6,925 nt of DNA from positions 1 to 6,925 of the forward strand of contig CAMZFJ010000092.1 in assembly GCA_947306025.1 (NCBI GenBank), given 5' to 3'. The position numbers were made by a program, and so were the translations under genes. The notes below the pieces were generated by a model that was given only the letters and a program-made list of their open reading frames with translations, was not told where the DNA came from and searched no databases. Positions 1 to 5,629 of the stretch are shown piece after piece (positions within the stretch are counted from its first letter, which is position 1; each line of letters starts with the position of its first letter). Source of the DNA: an uncultured Fibrobacter sp. (GTDB taxonomy: Bacteria; Fibrobacterota; Fibrobacteria; Fibrobacterales; Fibrobacteraceae).

Positions 1-1118
1 CCGCCTGCTACGAGCACGCCGACCCGCGCCAGGGCGAACACCCGCACTGGGGCACATATATTTTCAACCTCGGCCGTAACGAAGTCAAGAACTTCCTCAT
101 TGCAAACGCAATGTACTGGCTCAAGGAATTCCACTGCGATGGCCTCCGCGTGGACGCTGTGGCATCCATGCTCTACCTCGACTACGGCAAGGGACCGGGC
201 GAATGGGTTCCGAACAAGGATGGCGGAAACATCAACTACGATACGCTTGAATTCCTCAAGCACTTGAACAGCATCATGGGTCGATTGACTCCGCATGCTA
301 TTTTGATTGCCGAAGAATCCACAAGCTTCCCGAGCATCACGCGCCCGCCAGAGCAAGGCGGCCTCGGCTTCCATTACAAGTGGAACATGGGTTGGATGAA
401 CGATTTCCTCTCCTACATCCAGCACGAACCGATCCACCGCAAGTACCACCACAACCAGCTCACGTTCAGCATGGTGTACGCCTACAGCGAAAACTTTATT
501 CAAGTTTTCAGCCACGACGAAGTGGTGCACGGCAAGGGCAGTATGCTTGGCAAGATGCCGGGCGACAACTGGCAGAAATTTGCAAACCTCCGCCTCACCT
601 ACGCATTCCAGTACGCACATCCGGGCAAGAAGCTCAACTTCATGGGCAACGAATTCGGGCAGTTCCGCGAATGGAACGAAAAGCGTTCGCTCGACTGGCA
701 CTTGGTCAGCTGGGATAGCCACGGCAAGGTCTTGCAGATGATGAAAGATTTGAACCACATCTACAAGGAAAATTCCCCGTTCTGGGAAATCGATCATTAC
801 TACACCGGCTTCGAATGGATTTGGTGCGATGATGCCGATAATTCTATCGTTAGCTTTGTCCGTAAAGATGACCACGGCAATATGATTTTGTGCGTATTCA
901 ACTTTACTCCGGTTGTTCGCAACGACTACCGTCTTGGAACTCCGGCCCGCGGCGCATGGAAAGAAATTTTCAACACCGATTCCGAGTTGTACGGAGGCTC
1001 AAACGTAGGCAACCTCGGTGAAGTCTGGACACAGGACATTCCGTGGCAGAACCGCGATTGCAGCCTGTGCATCAAGCTCCCGCCTCTCGCTGGCGTGTAC
1101 TTTAAGCTAGAACGATAA
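1..1118 (+). CDS. glgB: 1,4-alpha-glucan (glycogen) branching enzyme, 3' part
   Basis: Cytoplasmic GH13 enzyme that cuts an alpha-1,4 glucan chain and rejoins it through an alpha-1,6 link, making the branches of glycogen. The frame is open from base 3 to the TAA at 1116-1118 (371 codons), followed at once by an in-frame TAG. The 5' half lies outside the window, so the ATG at 111 is internal: the 36 codons before it (YEHADPRQGEHPHW and onward) match the family. Visible catalytic motifs are GLRVDAVASM (nucleophile Asp, codon 153-155), ILIAEEST (acid/base Glu, codon 312-314) and SHDEVVHG (transition-state Asp, codon 516-518). FMGNEFGQFREWN and SLDWHL follow, then the C-terminal beta domain with NFTPVVRNDYR and NTDSELYGGSNVGN. 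The order and spacing agree with E. coli GlgB (about 728 residues), of which this is roughly the C-terminal half. No broken or missing catalytic residue is seen. Identification is very secure. Confidence 0.97.
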   Translation, partial: ACYEHADPRQGEHPHWGTYIFNLGRNEVKNFLIANAMYWLKEFHCDGLRVDAVASMLYLDYGKGPGEWVPNKDGGNINYDTLEFLKHLNSIMGRLTPHAILIAEESTSFPSITRPPEQGGLGFHYKWNMGWMNDFLSYIQHEPIHRKYHHNQLTFSMVYAYSENFIQVFSHDEVVHGKGSMLGKMPGDNWQKFANLRLTYAFQYAHPGKKLNFMGNEFGQFREWNEKRSLDWHLVSWDSHGKVLQMMKDLNHIYKENSPFWEIDHYYTGFEWIWCDDADNSIVSFVRKDDHGNMILCVFNFTPVVRNDYRLGTPARGAWKEIFNTDSELYGGSNVGNLGEVWTQDIPWQNRDCSLCIKLPPLAGVYFKLER

Positions 1119-1159
1119 TAGCGCCCTTGACGCAGTTATAAGTTACTAGAGTTTAAACC

Positions 1160-1196
1160 AAATGCCTTCGATTACAAATCGAGGGTGTTTTTTTTT
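1160..1196 (+). terminator. Rho-independent terminator of glgB
   Basis: A stem pairs 1160-1172 with 1178-1190 around a 5-base loop (TACAA). The core CCTTCGAT / ATCGAGGG is extended outward by A-T pairs, and the run of T from 1188 to 1196 follows directly. Three of the thirteen pairs are G-U wobbles (1163, 1164 and 1167 with their partners), which become A-C mismatches on the other strand. The hairpin therefore works best for transcripts coming from glgB. It lies 42 bases past the glgB stop. Confidence 0.85.
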
Positions 1197-1250
1197 CAAA
1201 AAAAATAACAGGAACTTTCCTTACAGCCTCTGAATGGCGTTTAGGGCAGT

Positions 1251-1886
1251 CTAATTAAACGATACGGAAAACATCAACATGATCGACGACGAACGAAACA
1301 CGCCATCATAATCGGACCAATACTCATGGGAATTGAACGCAAGCGAAATGCCCAAGCCAACGTGTTCACTCACCCACCAGTCCTTGCCGGCTTCAATTTC
1401 AAAACTGAAAGCCTTGAGCCCTGTATTTCCAGAATACCTACGGCAATCAAGCCTGTAGCCTGTTACACCGAGCGCACCGCTAATAAACACATTATTCCAA
1501 AATGAAATCGGAACATAATAAGTAGCACCGGCTCCCACAAAAAACGAACTCAACACATAAAAATCATGATCTACATACATGTGGAGTCCATAGCGCGTTT
1601 CGCGGAAATCGGAATACATTACGAAGCCCATGTTCGCATGCAAAGCTAAATCAGGAATGACATAAAACCCAAGCTTGCCATGGAGTTCCATCCCAAAGCC
1701 ATCAGCAACCATGGTTTCCTCGCCATCTGCATTTTCAAACGAAGCATAGCCAACCCCCACCGAGGCCTTGGCAAACAAACCGTCATGCGTAAACTGTGAA
1801 CCCTTCAGGGTTTCTAGAGGCCCGGCGAAAGCAACCGACGCCATCAAAGACGAAGCAAGCAACAATATAGCGAGGAAACGATTCAT
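1251..1886 (-). CDS. exported small outer-membrane beta-barrel protein, unknown function
   Basis: Not recognised as a named family. The 211-residue product starts with a clear Sec signal peptide: MNR, a hydrophobic stretch (FLAILLLASSLMASV) and an AFA cleavage site after residue 21. The mature protein is almost all alternating beta-strand, with about eight strands estimated near 36-50, 65-76, 79-92, 108-123, 130-142, 158-171, 175-188 and 197-210. Short periplasmic-type turns (FYVIPDLAL, SFWNNVFI, WWVSEHVGL) separate longer, polar, presumably extracellular loops. This is the layout of OmpA/OmpX-like 8-stranded barrels. The C-terminus (MFSVSFN) has aromatic residues near the end but not a classical final Phe. 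The ATG sits 2 bases after the stop of the upstream gene with no clear Shine-Dalgarno sequence, so translational coupling is likely. It is the last gene of the minus-strand run and faces glgB. Function could be structural, adhesive or transport; nothing here decides. Confidence 0.85.
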   Translation of the reverse strand: MNRFLAILLLASSLMASVAFAGPLETLKGSQFTHDGLFAKASVGVGYASFENADGEETMVADGFGMELHGKLGFYVIPDLALHANMGFVMYSDFRETRYGLHMYVDHDFYVLSSFFVGAGATYYVPISFWNNVFISGALGVTGYRLDCRRYSGNTGLKAFSFEIEAGKDWWVSEHVGLGISLAFNSHEYWSDYDGVFRSSSIMLMFSVSFN

Positions 1887-1891
1887 AATTA
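1884..1891 (-). other. stop-start junction with 2-base spacer (likely translational coupling)
   Basis: Reading the minus strand, the TAA of the 527-residue barrel gene (1891-1889) is followed by TT and then the ATG of the 211-residue barrel gene (1886-1884). The preceding bases (CCAAGATTAATT) hold no good Shine-Dalgarno sequence, so reinitiation by ribosomes leaving the upstream gene is the simplest explanation for how this start is used. Confidence 0.6.
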
Positions 1892-3472
1892 ATCTTGGAT
1901 ATCAAATCTAGCAAAATCATTAGCATTCCAAAGTTCGACAACATCGCCACGCAACCTAAACCCTAGCGATATATACGGAGAAATACCATTGGAATGTCCA
2001 TATTTCGAAGCCTTCATGTTATGAAAACCAGCCTTTAAACGAATCGCAAATCGCCCGACCAGCGGATCCCCCTTAGGCATGGATTTGCCCTCAAGACTCG
2101 GGAAAATATAATCCACATACGCTCCAAAACCGTAACGGAAATAACCTTCTTGCTTGTTTTCGCGTTCTTTTTCACCATCTCCGCGAACCACATAGAACGC
2201 GGCACCCAGATTTGCAAAAGCGGCACTTTCAAAATACTTTGTCTTAAAAATTCTATAGCCTAGCAAAGACTGAAATCCATAATCAAAGAAGCCACAGGAA
2301 TCGCACTTAGCATCCAAAGCTCGCCCATTGAACTCAAAGGAAAACAAGGCATCATAAACTCGAAAATCAAGAGCGACATTAAAGAAAAAATACGCTTTAT
2401 AATCCGGGAAATCGCCAACCAAGAACGGGTAGCTAAAATCGGCCCCCATTCCAAAACTGAAATTAGACTCACCATTAATCAGTGGTTTGAACATTTTGCC
2501 AAGAGCAATTGCCTCCGCAATCGGACAAGCCAAATCTTTATTGACCTCAGGCTTATCTTGCAATTCTTCGCATTTAAAATTTTCATGATAATCACGCTCT
2601 GCAGTGCGTTTCAAAAGCAAATCAAGACCATCTTCATAGCGATACGTACTTTGCGATACCAAATGATTAAACACGGAATCTTTATTTAAAATAAATTCAT
2701 AATCACGGTTCAAGTATTTCAAAATAGCTTTCGAACGCGGCGACAAATCGGCGGAATCCGCAAGCATAGCGGCAGTAGCATAATCACCAGCATAGACGAG
2801 AGATTCAATGCGTTTGCGAACTTCAATCGCTTGATTCGGTTCCACGCTATAATACAAGCGATATGGTAAAAACTGCACATTTTCCAAATTCGGCGCATCC
2901 AAGAAAGCAACAGATTCTGACACACCATCCAAGAAGAATATTCGCTTATCCGGTTTTTCATAATTTAAATTGGGATTGCAAATTATGCGCTGGACCAATT
3001 TAAACGAAGAAGAATTCTTTATAATATCAGGCCCAGCATACGCAAATTGAGTGAAAACTTTTTTTGATTTTTCAGGAGGCGGATTCACCCAAGTTTTCGT
3101 CGCTTTATCATATACTTTATCTACACGAATGATGTTATGAATTAAATAGAAATCGCTTGATTCTTTGTGCGAGCGCAGTTCAAATGTTTTGCGAACAATC
3201 TCAGGCGCTTCAGCCAAATCCCGCTGCATTCGGGCCATTTTCAGTTCAGACCATTCCATAAAAGATTTATAGACATCTGGGAATTCCTGATCAAAATGGA
3301 CCCACGGCAACTTGTCCATGCTATACACATTGCTATTGATAAGCGATCCGTAATAAGCGACAGGCGCTGATTCCAGCTTTTTCGCCACCATTTCCGAATT
3401 CACCACAACATCATCGAATGCAAAGCTATAAGAAAGAAACGTCAAAACAATCGCAAAAATAAACTGAATCAT
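1889..3472 (-). CDS. exported helical-domain plus C-terminal beta-barrel protein, unknown function
   Basis: Not recognised; 527 residues from the ATG at 3472. That start gives a signal peptide from residue 1 (MIQFIFAIVLTFLSYSFA, cleavage near 18) and sits 1 base after the upstream stop. A longer reading from TTG at 3502 would put ten extra residues before the signal and overlap the upstream gene, so it was not chosen. Residues about 19-330 are mixed and largely helical, with a TPR-like stretch near 220-260 (YAGDYATAAMLADSADLSP). Residues about 335-508 are alternating beta-strands with aromatic turns (DFRVYDALFSFEF, GYRIFKTKYFESA), as in an outer-membrane barrel. A 19-residue tail (GDVVELWNANDFARFDIQD) follows the last strand. 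Cysteines are at 165, 301, 316, 390 and 393; the last two form a CDSC motif in a likely extracellular loop. The protein resembles its upstream neighbour in architecture rather than in clear sequence identity. Base composition is AT-rich. Confidence 0.8.
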   Translation of the reverse strand: MIQFIFAIVLTFLSYSFAFDDVVVNSEMVAKKLESAPVAYYGSLINSNVYSMDKLPWVHFDQEFPDVYKSFMEWSELKMARMQRDLAEAPEIVRKTFELRSHKESSDFYLIHNIIRVDKVYDKATKTWVNPPPEKSKKVFTQFAYAGPDIIKNSSSFKLVQRIICNPNLNYEKPDKRIFFLDGVSESVAFLDAPNLENVQFLPYRLYYSVEPNQAIEVRKRIESLVYAGDYATAAMLADSADLSPRSKAILKYLNRDYEFILNKDSVFNHLVSQSTYRYEDGLDLLLKRTAERDYHENFKCEELQDKPEVNKDLACPIAEAIALGKMFKPLINGESNFSFGMGADFSYPFLVGDFPDYKAYFFFNVALDFRVYDALFSFEFNGRALDAKCDSCGFFDYGFQSLLGYRIFKTKYFESAAFANLGAAFYVVRGDGEKERENKQEGYFRYGFGAYVDYIFPSLEGKSMPKGDPLVGRFAIRLKAGFHNMKASKYGHSNGISPYISLGFRLRGDVVELWNANDFARFDIQD

Positions 3473-3476
3473 ACTA
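3470..3476 (-). other. TAG-T-ATG stop-start junction
   Basis: On the minus strand the TAG of the 399-residue gene (3476-3474), one T, and the ATG of the 527-residue gene (3472-3470) follow one another. A short GGA lies 8 bases before the ATG and could serve as a weak ribosome site. The geometry favours reinitiation and supports the ATG at 3472 as the true start. Confidence 0.65.
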
Positions 3477-4673
3477 GCGTTCCATGGAATCTGGATAAAC
3501 AAATTTCACCGGTTTCATCGTAATCATAGGTATAGCAAGCTCAAATGACATATAAAATCTAAAACCAGAAGCGTTCACCGTATGATCACCCCAAATATTT
3601 TTTACACCCGCTCTGAAGCGAAAGAATAACAAATCGATCAAAGCACCTGCGCCATACACCGGATAAACCTGATGCAAGTCATCGCGTGTTCTTCTTTTAT
3701 CATCATAACTTTTATTTTCTCCATAGGAATCAACTTCTACACCAGTCGTTAAATAACACAACAACGAAATATTCCTAAAGAAATAGCCAACATTTAAATT
3801 CAAACCAATATTGGTAAAATGAAGAGTATCACTGGAACGAACATCATTGAAATGCGCCGTAATTTGGCTTTCTAAACTCACATTGTTCCAAAACCAATTT
3901 GCTCCCCCATAAAAACCAAAACCATTTTCGACCTTTTCCGAAATATTTCCTAAAAGAGCCACATAGGAGCCACCTAAGATAAACGTAAACGACCTAAGAT
4001 GATCAACTGTCTTTCGGTCCCAATAAGTATCAACAAGATACTCCAACTGTTCCCGTTTTTTCAACTGGAACTTGTGTTTTTCAATCAACGATTCTATATC
4101 ATATTTATATTTAAAGAAACCATTTAGTATAATATAAATAAAAAGTCGGTCACTCTCATCATCAACACTTTTGAGTTTTTCATCAAGTTTTCCGGATTCG
4201 ATTTCCTCTTTCAATTTTTCCTTAAAGGTTTTATAGAACGCATCGTAAGCATAATCCGGCCTAGTATTATAACGAGACACAAATTGCACATCACTGAGCG
4301 ATTCAAAATCGCCTAAAAAGTATTTCAAGAGAAGCTTTTCGCAATCATGAACTATAAAATACGTAGATGATTTTTCATACGAATCGGCGACATCGACCAA
4401 AGTCTTTAATCGTTCAAGGCTATCGTCTTGCAACGCTTTTTTCATCGCATTACGGAGATACTGGACCTGATCAAGCTCCTGCCGAAGCATTTCTGTTTCA
4501 CTGAATTTTTCAACAAGACTCAACGAATCTGGAGATTTCGAATCTTCATAATCATGCACAAACAAGTTTATCACGGAATCTCGAACGTTAGACTCTTCAG
4601 CCCAAGCGCCACCATTCAAAAAAAGCGCCAAAGCGCACACCAAAACAGCCAAATGATTTAAACAAAATCGCAT
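3474..4673 (-). CDS. exported helical-domain plus C-terminal beta-barrel protein, unknown function
   Basis: Not recognised; 399 residues from the ATG at 4673. A reading from TTG at 4688 adds five residues and is less likely. The N-terminus is a Sec signal peptide (MRF, hydrophobic core HLAVLVCALALFL, cleavage after AWA near residue 25). Residues about 26-225 are charged and helical, rich in Lys, Glu and Asp, with possible coiled-coil segments (KEKLKEEIESGKLDEKLKSV, then HKFQLKKREQLEYL). Residues about 229-382 are alternating beta-strands with periplasmic-type turns (WFWNNVSLES, YFFRNISLLC, LLFFRFRAGV), suggesting a small outer-membrane barrel; a short tail ending DSMER follows. The gene starts 30 bases after the xerD stop, with TTCTTCT and no Shine-Dalgarno sequence before the ATG. 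It is strongly AT-rich beside xerD. The shared layout with the next gene suggests the two arose from a common ancestor. A periplasmic domain linked to a barrel anchor is the inferred topology. Confidence 0.8.
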   Translation of the reverse strand: MRFCLNHLAVLVCALALFLNGGAWAEESNVRDSVINLFVHDYEDSKSPDSLSLVEKFSETEMLRQELDQVQYLRNAMKKALQDDSLERLKTLVDVADSYEKSSTYFIVHDCEKLLLKYFLGDFESLSDVQFVSRYNTRPDYAYDAFYKTFKEKLKEEIESGKLDEKLKSVDDESDRLFIYIILNGFFKYKYDIESLIEKHKFQLKKREQLEYLVDTYWDRKTVDHLRSFTFILGGSYVALLGNISEKVENGFGFYGGANWFWNNVSLESQITAHFNDVRSSDTLHFTNIGLNLNVGYFFRNISLLCYLTTGVEVDSYGENKSYDDKRRTRDDLHQVYPVYGAGALIDLLFFRFRAGVKNIWGDHTVNASGFRFYMSFELAIPMITMKPVKFVYPDSMER

Positions 4674-4703
4674 AGAAGAAATATACAAATTGGCGAGAGC
4701 GGC

Positions 4704-5621
4704 CTAAGGCGTTTTTCCATTAAATCTAGACCGCGCGGTATTTTCTCTAGGATGGTAAGAGCGGTGTTCTTCCTTGATAAATTCCTTGTCGACATGCGTA
4801 TAAATCTGCGTGGTGCTGATGTCGGCATGCCCGAGAAGTTCTTGCAAAACGCGCAAATCCATGCCCGCTTCGAGGCAATGCGTCGCAAAGCTATGGCGGA
4901 ACGTATGCGGCGAGACCTGTTTGCTCAAGTGCACGGTATGCAGTTGCACAATTTTCCACGCCCCCATGCGAGTCATGGGCTTGCCTCGCGAATTGAGGAT
5001 GACATTGTCTGTTGTCGGATGCGTGAGCGGGCGCCCCTCTTCAATCCAAGCGCGAAGATTTTCCTTCGCCTTGCTCCCGAGCGGCACAAGGCGCTGCTTG
5101 TTGCCCTTGCCAATCGGCAAAAGCCATTCGTTTTGCAAATCAACCTGCGCAAGCTTGATGCCAAGCGCTTCCGAGATGCGCAAACCACCGCTATACATGA
5201 GTTCAATCAAAGCCGTATCGCGAAGCGGGTTCTTGCCATTCGCGGCACTCTCAAAAACACTGTCAATTTCTTCGCGGGTCAGGTACTGCGGCAAGTAATG
5301 CCCGAGCTTCGGAGTCGCAAGCATCGATTCCGTGCTGTAGTCGTACTCGCCCTGGTTCTGCATGTACTTGAGGAACCCGCGCAAGCTCGAAAAATGCCTC
5401 GCCACCGATGTGGGTGAATATTCTTCCTGCCCCGCCGTAAGCGTCAAAAATTCGTCCAGTTTTTCGGGCTTTAAGTCCTTGAGGTCAATTCCGTTCTCGT
5501 CCAGCCATGCGACAAAATGACGCAAGTCTTCTTGGTAGCTCTGTATCGTCACCGGGGAAAGATTACGTTCTACCCCGAGGTGCGAAAGAAAAGCGTCTAG
5601 ACGGTTGGAATTGAAGCTCAT
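4704..5621 (-). CDS. xerD: XerD-type tyrosine recombinase
   Basis: Site-specific recombinase that, with a XerC partner, normally exchanges strands at the chromosomal dif site to resolve dimers during segregation. At 305 residues it is close to E. coli XerD (298). The N-terminal SAM-like DNA-binding domain spans about 5-95 (FLSHLGVERNLSPVTIQSY) and the catalytic domain about 110-290. All catalytic residues are present: R148 (SGGLRISEAL), K172 (GKGNKQRLVPL), H239 and R242 (SPHTFRHSFATH), H265 (LLGHADISTTQ) and the nucleophile Y274 (IYTHVD). ATPKLGHYLPQYLT and the closing HPR resemble XerD more than XerC, but the XerC/XerD choice rests on one gene. A tail of about 14 residues follows HPR. The start is 8 bases after the FISUMP stop. 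The two genes need not be related in function; a lone Xer acting at another site, or a phage-type integrase, is less likely given the length and motif match. Confidence 0.93.
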   Translation of the reverse strand: MSFNSNRLDAFLSHLGVERNLSPVTIQSYQEDLRHFVAWLDENGIDLKDLKPEKLDEFLTLTAGQEEYSPTSVARHFSSLRGFLKYMQNQGEYDYSTESMLATPKLGHYLPQYLTREEIDSVFESAANGKNPLRDTALIELMYSGGLRISEALGIKLAQVDLQNEWLLPIGKGNKQRLVPLGSKAKENLRAWIEEGRPLTHPTTDNVILNSRGKPMTRMGAWKIVQLHTVHLSKQVSPHTFRHSFATHCLEAGMDLRVLQELLGHADISTTQIYTHVDKEFIKEEHRSYHPRENTARSRFNGKTP

Positions 5622-5629
5622 TATTTGGA

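Noticed and set aside
380..718. A 112-codon open frame within glgB in another frame on the same strand
   Set aside because: It overlaps the catalytic part of glgB, shows no domain, and is explained by the base composition of that gene.
1198..1221. Possible minus-strand terminator (AGGA/TCCT hairpin before a U run)
   Set aside because: The stem has only four pairs and no stable extension, too weak to list as a terminator although the U run is good.
3473..3502. An upstream TTG start for the 527-residue barrel gene
   Set aside because: It would place ten non-hydrophobic residues before the signal peptide and overlap the previous gene by 29 bases. The ATG at 3472 gives a standard signal peptide and a 1-base gap.
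4120..4145. TATAAT-like run inside the 399-residue gene
   Set aside because: It lies in coding sequence, has no matching -35 element and serves no nearby start on either strand.
4674..4690. Possible promoter before the 399-residue gene (TATATTTC on the minus strand, resembling the Bacteroidota -7 motif TAnnTTTG)
   Set aside because: There is no convincing upstream element at the right distance, and the motif falls almost on the start codon. In AT-rich sequence such a match is expected by chance.
4752..5417. A 221-codon open frame on the plus strand opposite xerD
   Set aside because: It lies wholly antisense to a gene with all Xer catalytic residues intact. Its Arg/Ala-rich translation has no recognisable domain, as expected for the mirror frame of a higher-GC gene.
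4704..5621. Recombinase as marker of a phage, integron or transposon
   Set aside because: Length, residue spacing (R148, K172) and the HPR ending fit a chromosomal XerD. No attachment site, terminal repeats or cargo typical of a mobile element were seen.
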